A DNA stretch of 64,000 bases from Clostridium sp. BNL1100 (GTDB lineage: Bacteria; Bacillota; Clostridia; Acetivibrionales; DSM-1351). The stretch is from assembly GCF_000244875.1 (NCBI RefSeq), contig NC_016791.1, forward strand, positions 3,787,001-3,851,000. Reading direction: 5' to 3'. Shown in pieces: positions 39,745 through 48,842 of this stretch; position 1 is the first letter of the stretch; each line of letters starts with the position of its first letter. A program made the translations under genes and the position numbers. The notes below the pieces were generated by a model. It was not told the origin of the DNA and searched no databases. It worked only from the letters and a program-made list of their open reading frames with translations.

Positions 39745-40398
39745 TCACAGTAAAATATCCTGTAATTCCTGTACACTTTTAACAATATAATGTGGATTAG
39801 CTTGCTGTATCTCTTCCCGTGACCCATAACCGTAAAGTACACCTATAGATTTTAACCCTGCTTTTCTTGCTCCTATAATATCATATTTTCTGTCGCCAAC
39901 CATTACCATTTGTGATGATGCAGTTAAATTTAAAGTATTTAAAGCATACTCAATTATATCCGCTTTTTGAGAACGGGTATTATCGAATTTACTTCCGGCA
40001 ACAAAATCAAAATAGTCGTGAAGTCCATAATATTTTAGTATTTCAATAGCATATCCGTAGTATTTTGTAGTTACTACCATAAGTTTTTTCCCTTTTGCTT
40101 TCAGTTTTGAAAGTAACTGTGGGATATCAGGGTAGACTTCGTTTTCGAACATGCCTGTAGTTTCATACCTTTCACGGAATTTCTCTATTGCAGTATTGAC
40201 CTGTTCTTCATTAAAATTGTAAAAGTCTCTATAAGCCTCATCTATAGGTGGGCCAATAAACTTTTCAAGACTATCAAGATTCTCTTCATTAATACCAAAA
40301 TATCTCAAGGAATACTGGGCACATTTTGTAATACCATACTTAGGGTCTAAAAGTGTACCATCAATATCAAACAGTATAGTATCAGTTGGACACTTCAT
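39745..40398 (-). CDS. HAD-family phosphatase (phosphoglycolate phosphatase-like)
   Basis: 217 residues with motif I FDIDGTLLD, motif II VVTTK, and motif III/IV MVGDRKYDIIGARKAG; the alpha-helical cap of class I is present. Such HAD enzymes remove phosphate from small phosphate esters. Its start overlaps the end of the UbiX-like gene by 17 bases, so it is tightly coupled to the cluster. Here the natural guess is release of a free nucleoside from a 7-deazapurine nucleotide. Activity against phosphoglycolate or a nucleotide cannot be told apart by sequence. Confidence 0.85.
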   Translation of the reverse strand: MKCPTDTILFDIDGTLLDPKYGITKCAQYSLRYFGINEENLDSLEKFIGPPIDEAYRDFYNFNEEQVNTAIEKFRERYETTGMFENEVYPDIPQLLSKLKAKGKKLMVVTTKYYGYAIEILKYYGLHDYFDFVAGSKFDNTRSQKADIIEYALNTLNLTASSQMVMVGDRKYDIIGARKAGLKSIGVLYGYGSREEIQQANPHYIVKSVQELQDILL

Positions 40399-40963
40399 AT
40401 TTTATATCCTCTCCCCACCTCTTTGATAAGTTGTTATCTATGCCTAATTGGTTCAATATCCTTCCAACAAAAAAATTGACAATATCCGTGATAGATTTAG
40501 GTTTACTATAGAATGAAATTGAAGGGGGAACTATTATTGCTCCACATTCGGAAAGAGTAAGCATATTCTTTAGATGTATATTACTGAGTGGAGTTTCACG
40601 GGGTACCAAAATTAATTTTTTTCTTTCTTTAATAGCAACATCCGAAGCTCTTTCTATTAAATTCTGAGATATTCCAGAGGAAATCCTTGCAAGAGTTCCC
40701 ATACTACATGGACATATAATCGAAGCATCTACATTAAATGAACCACTACACATGGGAGCAAATAAATCATCAATATCAAAATATTTTTTATTGTGATTTT
40801 CAACATACTCTTTCAGATTAATATCCGTCTCATATTCACATACTTTTAGTCCTTGCCTGGTAGCAGTTACATATAGTTCAATTCCTCTTGCATTCAGAGC
40901 ATTAAATAATTCTACTCCTAAAATAGAGCCGGATGCTCCGGTAATCCCCAAAAAAATCCTCAT
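40382..40963 (-). CDS. ubiX: UbiX/Pad1-type flavin prenyltransferase
   Basis: About 193 residues, the usual UbiX length. GITGASGSILGVELFNAL is the flavin-binding start, followed by APMCSGSFNVDASIICPCSMGTLARISSG and LVPRETPLSNIHLKNM, all diagnostic of the family that builds prenylated FMN for UbiD decarboxylases. ATG 40963 is chosen for AAGGA seven bases upstream; an in-frame ATG at 40990 lacks a site. It follows the UbiD-like gene by 52 bases, the expected partner. It indicates that the UbiD enzyme in this operon uses prFMN. Confidence 0.9.
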   Translation of the reverse strand: MRIFLGITGASGSILGVELFNALNARGIELYVTATRQGLKVCEYETDINLKEYVENHNKKYFDIDDLFAPMCSGSFNVDASIICPCSMGTLARISSGISQNLIERASDVAIKERKKLILVPRETPLSNIHLKNMLTLSECGAIIVPPSISFYSKPKSITDIVNFFVGRILNQLGIDNNLSKRWGEDIKYEVSN

Positions 40964-41015
40964 AAAAATTCCTTCCACTATGTGATACACAAATTAACGA
41001 TTGAACCTGCTTTAA

Positions 41016-42242
41016 TTAAAATATTTCAACAGGGATAAATTGTTGCCTGGGTTCAAAGATAAATCCCATTTTGCGGCCAGACACACTTCCTTTATAATAA
41101 TAATCTTTTTGAACTGTTCTAAATGGGAAAATACTTAACTCTCTCCATGGGTCCACGACTTTTGAACCGCATATTACAAACTTTAATCTATTATCAAATT
41201 CAAAAGCTTTATCTATTAATTCTTCACATGGCTCTTCTGTTTCTATAATTGCCACAAACTCCCCAGCTTCCTCAAGTCTGTACTTTACGGAAGATACTTT
41301 AAAGTTACTATTTTTCAAGTAAAAATACATTAGACACTCACCCTGCATTGCAGAAAGTGTAAGTCCACTTTCCTTACCTGCAACAATACTTATATAAAAT
41401 GGATTGTTGCAACATAGAATTTCGTCAACCTCAAGGACCGGAGCTAATCTTCTATCACAATAGTATCCCTTAAACTCCGCAAAAGGCGCCTCCCATTCCT
41501 TTTCATTTTTAACTTTTCCCGTAATAATATATTGTGCCTCGGCTGGTACCGGTATTTCAAAGTCATACATATTAACCGGACGCCCCAGAAGTTTGCTTGC
41601 TATTTGGTAATTATCCAAGGAATACGGCAATTTGGATGCCCCGCAAAAATAGTAAGCCATGTTTGCACCAATATAAATAGATACAGGCATACTTTTATTA
41701 TCATTGATGTATTTTTCGTAATTTTTATACCCATCGGATGTCTCAGCCATAAAAATCAGAGCCTTTCTTTTATCAATTACCTGTATGCGATAAATTCCCA
41801 AATTAGTCGTATTTGTTTGAGGGCATTTCGTTGCTGTCACACCTGCCGTAATATAAAAACCGCTATCTTGGATTTGATGCTTTAAAACAGGCATATCCAG
41901 CAAACTATCTAAACTGTTCAAGTTTTCTTTCTTTACGAAATTTATTTTAGATGTCCCATTTTCGTACCGATCATATAAAACAGATAAATAATCACTATCG
42001 CAATCACTTATGGCTTTGTACATTACTTCCTTTTTAAAAGGATTCATCAATACCGGCTTTCCATTATAATCAACTACATTATCGAATAATACTGTTGGGC
42101 GAAATTTTCTTTCCTGCTCATATAAATGCATTGTTTTTACGATTTCAAGGTCAGTTTTTACCGGTAAGCTATGATTAAAAAACTGCTTGTTGTTTTTTAG
42201 ATACTCCTGCAATAAACTATTATTTTCTAATACATATTCCAT
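41016..42242 (-). CDS. UbiD-family (prFMN-dependent) decarboxylase
   Basis: About 408 residues, somewhat shorter than typical UbiD (near 490). Family blocks: TNLGIYRIQVIDKRKA (with the conserved Arg), PVSIYIGANMAYYFCGASKLPYSLDNYQIASKLLG, WEAPFAEFKGYYCDRR and SGLTLSAMQGE. The strand that usually reads AEIVLEG reads AQYIITG here, so two conserved acids appear replaced (see findings). Start at ATG 42242 after GGAGG. In the queD-queE-folE2 operon the expected substrate is 7-carboxy-7-deazaguanine or its ribonucleotide, giving a 7-unsubstituted deazapurine. That substrate is inferred from context, not from motifs. Confidence 0.85.
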   Translation of the reverse strand: MEYVLENNSLLQEYLKNNKQFFNHSLPVKTDLEIVKTMHLYEQERKFRPTVLFDNVVDYNGKPVLMNPFKKEVMYKAISDCDSDYLSVLYDRYENGTSKINFVKKENLNSLDSLLDMPVLKHQIQDSGFYITAGVTATKCPQTNTTNLGIYRIQVIDKRKALIFMAETSDGYKNYEKYINDNKSMPVSIYIGANMAYYFCGASKLPYSLDNYQIASKLLGRPVNMYDFEIPVPAEAQYIITGKVKNEKEWEAPFAEFKGYYCDRRLAPVLEVDEILCCNNPFYISIVAGKESGLTLSAMQGECLMYFYLKNSNFKVSSVKYRLEEAGEFVAIIETEEPCEELIDKAFEFDNRLKFVICGSKVVDPWRELSIFPFRTVQKDYYYKGSVSGRKMGFIFEPRQQFIPVEIF

Positions 42243-42345
42243 CGCTTTTCCTCCGACTCTATTACTTAGCATTCATTCTTTTACATTTGTGCCTTAGAAG
42301 GCTCGTTGGCATGAGAATGTATTATGTTCCCGGCATAAAATGCTT

Positions 42346-42807
42346 TTACTTACACCACGGGAAATTCACCCATCCCCTAACCGCTTCTCCATAATAGTTA
42401 ACCAGAGATTCAAGGTCATTATCTTTGAAATTATTTAAATTTACAACAAGGACACACGTAGTAATTTGTGCCCCAAATTCTTCTAATTTACTTTTGACAA
42501 TGCGAAGAGTTTTACCCTCTCCAACAATATCATCTACTAATAGAATCTTTTTCCCTTTTGTATTATCGATATTTGCCCAGTAAGTTATTTGTGGTATTTG
42601 CTTGTCTGCATTCTCTTCATCTGTATAAGTTCTTAGCACTTCTATGCAGCCGAACTTTCTAATCTCCAAAAGGTGTGCAAGATGGACTCCTAATATGAGA
42701 CCTGAACGAGAAATTCCGACAATTTGGTCAAAATCTTTTTCCACAATGCTAGAAGCTATTTTTTGCGCTAATAGCTCATACTTCTCCCAGGTTATTTCAA
42801 TCGCCAT
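42346..42807 (-). CDS. Phosphoribosyltransferase (PRTase type I)
   Basis: 153 residues with the PRPP loop ILLVDDIVGEGKTL and an upstream IVGISRSGLILGVHLA, matching purine or xanthine PRTases such as Gpt. It ends YYGEAVRGWVNFPWCK, which fits the short C-terminal hood of the xanthine-guanine PRTase group. It lies between folE2 and the UbiD gene on the minus strand. In this cluster it is the enzyme expected to attach ribose-5-phosphate to a 7-deazaguanine base. A role in ordinary purine salvage cannot be ruled out. Its start follows GGGGGAAA. Confidence 0.85.
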   Translation of the reverse strand: MAIEITWEKYELLAQKIASSIVEKDFDQIVGISRSGLILGVHLAHLLEIRKFGCIEVLRTYTDEENADKQIPQITYWANIDNTKGKKILLVDDIVGEGKTLRIVKSKLEEFGAQITTCVLVVNLNNFKDNDLESLVNYYGEAVRGWVNFPWCK

Positions 42808-42842
42808 TTTATGTTTCCCCCTTCAAATCAAAAGTACTATCT

Positions 42843-43652
42843 TTAAATTGTTTCTTCAGGATTTTTTGAATATGTAATTTCCGCAAAAGCATTGTGCCTG
42901 TGAATTGATTCCATATGTCTGCTTTTAACATTGAACCAAATTATTCGATTATCCTTGAATAGTCTTTCAGCTGTTAATCTGACAATATCCTCAACAAATC
43001 TTGGATTATCATATGCTTTTTCTGTGACATACTTTTCGTCAACTCTTTTTAGAATAGGATAAATCTCACAACTGGCTACGGATTCAACAATATCAATTAT
43101 TTCTTCAATCCATACGGTGCTGTTATATCTTACTGATACAGAGACATAGCCTCTTTGATTGTGTGCGGAATATTCACTTATTTCCTTGGAGCAGGGACAC
43201 AAGGTTGTAATTGGAACCTCTACAGTTAATACTGCATCATACTCCGATCTTGCATCGTTCATATTTTCAATAATAGAAGTTTCAAATTTACATTTGTAAT
43301 TCATATAACTTTCATATTTTGATAAAGGTGCCGTTTTTGTAATAAAGTAATCAAAATCAACAGAAATTTTGGCATCTTTTGATTCGAGTTTGCTCCTCAA
43401 TTTCTTTAAATTACCTTTTAGATCATCCAAATACCAGCCATCTTTATTCAGTTCCGACACAAATATTGGAAGTCTGCTCATATTAATTCCTCTAATATCT
43501 TTTTCCAAACTAACGGATAATGAAAAATCAGCTATGGTATTGAAACATATTCCATCATGAGTTTTTATTGATATTGGGTGAGTAAAGCTGTCTATTCCGA
43601 CATTATCAATTTTAAATAAAAAATTGCCAATTGAATTCTGTACATCTTTCAT
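42843..43652 (-). CDS. folE2: GTP cyclohydrolase IB (FolE2)
   Basis: 269 residues. The family signature is complete: VPITTLCPCSKEISEYSAHNQRGYV with C152 and the conserved HNQRG, and the C-terminal SRHMESIHRHNAFAEI. It converts GTP to dihydroneopterin triphosphate, the first step toward 7-deazaguanine compounds and folate. Start ATG 43652 follows AGAGGAG. It lies 24 bases after queE in the same direction, so this pathway has its own dedicated GTP cyclohydrolase of the zinc-independent type. Confidence 0.95.
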   Translation of the reverse strand: MKDVQNSIGNFLFKIDNVGIDSFTHPISIKTHDGICFNTIADFSLSVSLEKDIRGINMSRLPIFVSELNKDGWYLDDLKGNLKKLRSKLESKDAKISVDFDYFITKTAPLSKYESYMNYKCKFETSIIENMNDARSEYDAVLTVEVPITTLCPCSKEISEYSAHNQRGYVSVSVRYNSTVWIEEIIDIVESVASCEIYPILKRVDEKYVTEKAYDNPRFVEDIVRLTAERLFKDNRIIWFNVKSRHMESIHRHNAFAEITYSKNPEETI

Positions 43653-43676
43653 ATGTATAACTCCTCTTTAGTTCAA

Positions 43677-44420
43677 TTAAACTCCTCTTTTCTGAGGATT
43701 CCAGATAAATTTATGTATTTGAAGACTTAACCTAACCCTTAATTCATGTTCCGCAAAAAAACTGTTATGCAATTTCAAAAGTTCCACCAGTTCTGCGGGC
43801 TCAATACTCCCAAATACCGGCGAAAAATTCAAGGTTATTTCATTGCTTCTGAATATATCTTTAAATGCTTTTATTTTCTCAATAGAATACTCAAAGTCCT
43901 CTTCGCCGGCTATTACGAATTTTATTTCATCTTCTTTTTTTAAAAAGTGCACATTTTTTTCAATCAAATCGAACTTACTCATTTCAGACCCGGGACATTT
44001 AACATCTATAGTGTAATATACATTTCTTAATACGTTATCTATTCCAAAACTTCTCAGTTCTTCTTCTGAGTACAACTCACAACTGCCATTTGTCTCAATC
44101 CGGACATTATATCCATAAGATGCGAGAAATAAAGGTAGATAACGTTTCTCCATTCCAGTCTCTAAAGGTTCTCCTCCGGTACAAATAATATCCTTACACT
44201 TATATTCGGCTACCTTTTCCAGAATCTGTTCCGGCAGCATTTCTTCAATATTATAAGTGCCTTCATAACTGTATCGGGTATCACAAAAGCTGCATCTTAA
44301 ATTACATCCTGCAACCCTTACAAAGGTTACAATAGTACCGGCTGAAATCCCTTCCCCTGAAATGCTGTTGAAAATCTCAATTACAGGGATTTTTCTTCCC
44401 ATAATTAAATCTTTAGTCAT
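43677..44420 (-). CDS. queE: 7-carboxy-7-deazaguanine synthase (QueE)
   Basis: About 247 residues from ATG 44420, chosen because GGAGG precedes it; the ATG overlaps the stop of queD, giving translational coupling. Radical SAM motif CNLRCSFC in FVRVAGCNLRCSFCDTRY follows SISGEGISAG, the QueE hallmark, and ICTGGEPLE follows. It makes 7-carboxy-7-deazaguanine from 6-carboxytetrahydropterin. No queC lies in this operon, so its product is not obviously passed on to preQ0. Confidence 0.95.
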   Translation of the reverse strand: MTKDLIMGRKIPVIEIFNSISGEGISAGTIVTFVRVAGCNLRCSFCDTRYSYEGTYNIEEMLPEQILEKVAEYKCKDIICTGGEPLETGMEKRYLPLFLASYGYNVRIETNGSCELYSEEELRSFGIDNVLRNVYYTIDVKCPGSEMSKFDLIEKNVHFLKKEDEIKFVIAGEEDFEYSIEKIKAFKDIFRSNEITLNFSPVFGSIEPAELVELLKLHNSFFAEHELRVRLSLQIHKFIWNPQKRGV

Positions 44421-44874
44421 CTTTTCCCTCCGAGGTATATTCAGCAAAGCTGGTAGGTGTTTCCCAGAGTTTAATTTTTTTAATTTCAAATCCTTTACTC
44501 TCAAAATCTTCTTTGATTAACTCGTGAAAATAAATTGCCATTTTCTCTGCGGTCGGCCTAAAATCCAACGGAACAACTCTTCTTCCGTTTTTGGTAAGAG
44601 CATCCGCAATTTGTATTTCAACAGGGTCATCAGAGCCTTTCCAGTAGGCGAAAGAATGGTCAAAAGAATCTATTATTTTCTCTTTTATAATATCTTTCAA
44701 ATCCTTAAAATCCATTACCATGTCTTGTCTTTCACATACACTATCTTTTTTGTTGCAAATCTCAACCTGCATTTTATAAGTGTGCCCATGAAGATTTTTG
44801 CATAATCCCAAGTGTCCAGCTAACATATGAGCCATATCCCATGTAAATTCCTTTGTAATAGTAATCTGTTCCAT
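44413..44874 (-). CDS. queD: 6-carboxytetrahydropterin synthase (QueD)
   Basis: 153 residues. Zinc ligands and catalytic Cys sit in HMLAGHLGLCKNLHGHTY (H16, C25, H29, H31), with the glutamate in LWETPTSFAEY, as in QueD/PTPS-I. It converts dihydroneopterin triphosphate to 6-carboxytetrahydropterin. The start follows AAAGGAG with a seven-base spacer. First gene of the eight-gene minus-strand set; the 248-base gap before it carries the likely promoter and no recognisable preQ1 riboswitch. Confidence 0.94.
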   Translation of the reverse strand: MEQITITKEFTWDMAHMLAGHLGLCKNLHGHTYKMQVEICNKKDSVCERQDMVMDFKDLKDIIKEKIIDSFDHSFAYWKGSDDPVEIQIADALTKNGRRVVPLDFRPTAEKMAIYFHELIKEDFESKGFEIKKIKLWETPTSFAEYTSEGKDD

Positions 44875-45122
44875 TTCACATCTCCTTTTTCTGATTTTAA
44901 TCTAAAGTATTCTAACACTATACACTTGCACTCACCGAATAAGAACTCATACAACATTTTCATGACTTCTTATTTAGAAATTAATCTTTCTTTATTGGCC
45001 GATATTCCCAAAGAAAATATTTGTGATAACATTTCCGGAAAAGTAATAAAAAGTCTCGCTATTATAAAAATTCCGTAATCAGAATGTTAAGAATAAGAAA
45101 TAGTTAAGTAATGAATGTGGTT

Positions 45123-45584
45123 TTATGATTTGGAGTTCATTAAATATGCTCCTATAGCCAGTAATAAGATACCTGCTACCTTTTTGTAGTCAAATTGGCT
45201 CGGAGTTAAACCGAAAAGGCCAAATTTCTCAAATATAGCCGCTAAAAGTAACTGACCCAGCGTTGTTAATGCTACAACTTGCCCGAGAGGAAGTGTTCTC
45301 ATAGAAAAAAGTATGGAGACAACTGTTATGACACCCATAACTCCACCTAGAAAACTATACCAGGGTGCACTGCGGAATCCAATCAAAACAGATTCATTAG
45401 CATAAGAAAAGCTGCCAGGAATAATCGCAATAATAATTATAGCTAAGATAGCTCCCCCTGCATGACTTACGAAGGTTGTCCACATGGTACCAACGCAAGA
45501 AGTTAATTTATTATTTAATGAAAGCTGCACAGTAACACTACATCCGGCTAATGTTGCCAATAATAATCCCACAAATAGTTGCAT
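45123..45584 (-). CDS. DMT-superfamily (YdcZ/DUF606-like) small membrane transporter
   Basis: 153 residues with about five hydrophobic segments, GLLLATLAGCSVTVQLSLNNKL at the N-terminus, SHAGGAILAIIIIAII, and GGVMGVITVVSILFSMRTLPLGQVVALTTLGQLLLAAIFEKFG, typical of the DUF606/YdcZ group of the drug/metabolite transporter family. It lies 248 bases upstream of queD in the same direction, perhaps under a separate promoter. If part of the same system, it could export a nucleoside product; that is inference. Confidence 0.85.
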   Translation of the reverse strand: MQLFVGLLLATLAGCSVTVQLSLNNKLTSCVGTMWTTFVSHAGGAILAIIIIAIIPGSFSYANESVLIGFRSAPWYSFLGGVMGVITVVSILFSMRTLPLGQVVALTTLGQLLLAAIFEKFGLFGLTPSQFDYKKVAGILLLAIGAYLMNSKS

Positions 45585-46141
45585 TATAAACCGTCCTTCA
45601 CATTTTCTAAAAACCTATTGATATTTCATTAAGACAATATTCCTATTATCCAAAAAATTATTTTCACACTGATTGCCTTTAATTGGGATGTTAGTATTAA
45701 TCTAAAAGTTTTATTCAAATTAAAATTTGCATTCAATTTAGATAGATTTATTGTTTGTATAACAGCACCATGTTTTTTACCATTTAAACCCATAATTACA
45801 AATATATTGATTTATAGTTATAATAGTATATTATATAATAGAATTCGTCAAGCAAATAATGTTAGTTATTCAAAATATTGTAAAATAATAATATGGATAT
45901 TATCTTGTGTTTCATCTACAAAAGATGCCGCCAATTACATTTACTCAACAGGAAACTTCTGCTCTGTTCAACCCATAGGTATTTTTGCATAGTATGGCAA
46001 TTGGTATTGCTTCTCAGCTGTGACAGGATTACTAAAGTTGATATACTTGGGGATTGGAAGGTAAATCTATTTATGATAGATGATATTACCCAAATATGTC
46101 CTTTGAAGAGAATAACAGGCAAACTGAAAAGATAATGAGAT
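45585..46141. other. Spacer with no supported gene
   Basis: AT-rich sequence downstream of the transporter promoter region. Short open stretches on both strands have no ribosome sites and no recognisable domains. It leads into a coding relic at 46142-46279. Confidence 0.4.
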
Positions 46142-46279
46142 TCATCAGTTGTAACCTCCAAGTTAAAAAAGGCCGGAGTCCTGGCAAGAGCAGGAGCCAA
46201 AGGCAATGCTGCTAAAAAAGCCATCACATCAGGAATAAAAAAGACTGCCGAAAGAGATACAGCTCATCATATCCTTTAA
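46142..46279 (+). pseudogene. Short coding relic, C-terminal tail of an unknown protein
   Basis: After an in-frame TGA the frame reads about 45 residues with KKAGVLARAGAKGNAAKKAI and ends TAHHIL. It has no start codon or ribosome site and is Ala/Lys/Gly-rich and coding-like. It may be the tail of a lost gene; the parent family is not recognised. Confidence 0.3.
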
Positions 46280-46352
46280 GTGGGTCGGCGCAAGAAAGTC
46301 ACGGTGTTGTTCAGTGACAGCTTTGAGGTACTTTGACCGTTTCACATAAAAA

Positions 46353-46392
46353 AAAGGAACAGGAGAGAATTGTACTTCTCCTGTTCCTTTTC
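46353..46392 (-). terminator. Strong terminator after the SLH/CBM9/CE1 gene
   Basis: AAAAGGAACAGGAGA (46353-46367) and TCTCCTGTTCCTTTT (46378-46392), a 15-base perfect stem with eight T on the minus-strand side. Confidence 0.92.
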
Positions 46393-46445
46393 TAAGATTA
46401 TTTCACTTTACTTAAAACTGCTTCGCCTTTTTATCCAAGACGTAA

Positions 46446-48842
46446 TCATTTGTTGTCCAAGAACAAATCTGGCAAGATATTGTATAAATAACGATCCACG
46501 CAGGTCCAGTTATGAGCTCCACCCTCCAATGTTATATAATAGAAGTTACCCTTTCTAAGATCTGCTGAATAAACAAACGTATCAGTAAGTTTCTTCATTT
46601 CAGTGATCTGGGAATTCATTCCATTATAAGCTAAATCAGCTGTACCTGTTGCACAGAAGATTCGTATATCATCTTTTGTATAACCCGCTTTTTTAGCGAT
46701 TTCAGCTAAATATTTAGCTTTGATCTCATCATCGGTTCCCGTGAAATTATATCCTTCTTTCTTTATTGAGTCTACATCCTGCCAGCACCATAAACTAATT
46801 GGAACATAGTATTTAAAGTAATTTATACTATAAATGTAGTTATACCAAGTGCAGGCAGAACCCATGGAGAATCCGGCAACAGCTCTGTGATTTCTTGCTG
46901 CAAGCAAGTCTTTTTCACTGTTAGACTGAGCATATACATTAAATTTTCCTTCAATTGTAGGTATGATATCCTTCACTAATTCATTATGAAAATTCTTAAT
47001 ACGGAACAGTCCATCTTCCTTCTGTCTCTCAGGAGTATATGGAGCTGTATTATACCAAGTAGGAGTAACGATAATCATTGGCTTCATCTTACCGGCAGCA
47101 ATCAAATTATCAACTGCTCTCATAAGCTCTGAATTCTGACCAACACCGCCAAAAGCAGTATGCTGACTCTCGGCATTACCATGAATCAGGTATACTATAT
47201 CATATTTCTTGGTTTTATCGTTGGCATCATATCCGTGAGGGAGATATACAAGCATATACTTGTCTAAAGCTTTTGCGTCTTGATCGTAAGTATTTGTTTT
47301 GTAGTCAACTCTTACGATAGATCCTCTTATGCTCTCAGGATCTGACGTCTTGTATGCCTTTGGTATATCTCTACACTCTTTTTCATCAAAGGATAAATCG
47401 TTATGTACCAAATTATCAATGGCAGCTTGTAATTTAATGTGCAAGTCATCAAATTTTGCTTGTGTTGAAGCTTTGTCAGCAATCGCAGTTTCTGAATCTT
47501 TAATTAGTGTGTCAACTGCATTACCGTTAGAATAGCGTTGCAGCTCGATATCCTTTGCACTCATGACTAAGGATTTCAAATCATAAAAGTTTGGTTTTGA
47601 TACAGAATTGAGGCCTTTACCAGTTAAAAGCATTTGACCAAACTTTTTTGTATCCTGATAAGCAGTACCCGTGGTATCAAATATATTCATAGTAGCTATT
47701 CTTGTACTTCCAGTTGCATCATTGATCTGACCCTCCATACCCATTACCTTACCATTGGCCGGGGTCTGAGATAATGCAATGCGGCCTTCAATTACATAAC
47801 CGCCTGCTACTGTCTTTGCAGCTGTATACAGATTTGTTAAATCACCATGGTCCGTGGATCTCTCATTTTTAAAATTAACTCTAAACTGACTATCATCGCC
47901 TTCATATGTCCCACATCTCTTATTATCTTCGTCCAGGAAAAATTCCACGCTATCTTTTTCATAAACATTACCGGAAGCATCGGAAATGTTAGCATCCTTT
48001 ACTTCAGCAAGGAAATACACAGCATTATCATCCCACAACACTCTCATGGTTGCTGTTGTATTCGTACTGCCGGAACTTATCTTTGTAAATTTTACCGGTT
48101 CAGCAAGCTTCCAAGCATCTTCAATGTCTCCGTCAACACTATCCGGTGAGCCATAGTAAGCAACAACTCTTCCGCTGGCATCAAAACCATTAGCATCTAC
48201 TGTTACCCTCTTAGTCCCTTGGTCCCCAGTAGTTGCCTTATCATAGCCGAGCTTCTGAGCAAGAGTCTTTGTTCCGTCGGCAACTGGCTTATCAAGAGCT
48301 TCCTTAAGTGCAGTTGCTAAATTGGCATTGCTTATCTGACCTTTTACAGTAATGATCTTGGTAAGACCCTTTTGAGCTGCAAACTTAATTGTATTTGCAT
48401 ACGTAAAGTCTTTCCCTGTTTTGTAACCCAATGCTTCAAGCAATATCTTGTAAATCATCTGAGCGGTCGCCGGGCCATTAGGATCAAATCTGCCTCCGCC
48501 TATACCAACCCATCCCAACTGCGGATTAGCCTTGAGATATGCTAAAATATTTCTTCCTTCTTTCCATGCTAATGAATCAGCATCAGCAAAGTTCACTTTA
48601 GATGAAAATTTAAGAGCCTCAGCCTCTAATCCACACAATTTAAGAGAGATTACTGCCGCCTGAATTCTAGTAGTTCCTTTTGCAAGGTAATCGGCATTTA
48701 CACCATTCCCATCACCTTTAATTACATTAAGCTTTTCCAAATACTGTGCATCAGTCTGTGCGTTAGCAAATGCAGATATCGAAAATGTTGCTAGTACGCA
48801 TATTGCTAAGACTATTGCAATTAACTTTTTGAAATTTCTCAT
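46446..48842 (-). CDS. SLH-anchored, CBM9-bearing CE1 esterase (feruloyl/acetylxylan esterase-like)
   Basis: 798 residues. Signal peptide to about 27 (ending SAFANA). An N-terminal SLH-type region (YLEKLNVIKGDGNGVNADYLAKGTTR; about 30-200) should bind the cell wall. A CBM9-like domain follows (about 220-410: SPDSVDGDIEDAWKLAEPV, VLWDDNAVYFLAEVKD, SVEFFLDEDNKRCGTYEGDD). A helical linker leads to a CE1/esterase D catalytic domain (about 500-798) with YDIVYLIHGNAESQHTAFGG, nucleophile S659 in GFSMGS and a His in GGAHNW. It should remove feruloyl or acetyl side groups from xylan at the cell surface. ATG 48842 follows AGGAGGA. Single gene with a strong terminator. Confidence 0.88.
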   Translation of the reverse strand: MRNFKKLIAIVLAICVLATFSISAFANAQTDAQYLEKLNVIKGDGNGVNADYLAKGTTRIQAAVISLKLCGLEAEALKFSSKVNFADADSLAWKEGRNILAYLKANPQLGWVGIGGGRFDPNGPATAQMIYKILLEALGYKTGKDFTYANTIKFAAQKGLTKIITVKGQISNANLATALKEALDKPVADGTKTLAQKLGYDKATTGDQGTKRVTVDANGFDASGRVVAYYGSPDSVDGDIEDAWKLAEPVKFTKISSGSTNTTATMRVLWDDNAVYFLAEVKDANISDASGNVYEKDSVEFFLDEDNKRCGTYEGDDSQFRVNFKNERSTDHGDLTNLYTAAKTVAGGYVIEGRIALSQTPANGKVMGMEGQINDATGSTRIATMNIFDTTGTAYQDTKKFGQMLLTGKGLNSVSKPNFYDLKSLVMSAKDIELQRYSNGNAVDTLIKDSETAIADKASTQAKFDDLHIKLQAAIDNLVHNDLSFDEKECRDIPKAYKTSDPESIRGSIVRVDYKTNTYDQDAKALDKYMLVYLPHGYDANDKTKKYDIVYLIHGNAESQHTAFGGVGQNSELMRAVDNLIAAGKMKPMIIVTPTWYNTAPYTPERQKEDGLFRIKNFHNELVKDIIPTIEGKFNVYAQSNSEKDLLAARNHRAVAGFSMGSACTWYNYIYSINYFKYYVPISLWCWQDVDSIKKEGYNFTGTDDEIKAKYLAEIAKKAGYTKDDIRIFCATGTADLAYNGMNSQITEMKKLTDTFVYSADLRKGNFYYITLEGGAHNWTCVDRYLYNILPDLFLDNK

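Noticed and set aside
39206..44874. Ordinary queuosine operon
   Set aside because: queD and queE are present, but queC, queF and a preQ1 riboswitch are not seen, and UbiD, UbiX, PRTase and HAD genes are not queuosine genes. Still possible if queC lies elsewhere.
45807..46227. Overlapping short frames on both strands
   Set aside because: No starts with ribosome sites and no domain-like sequence.
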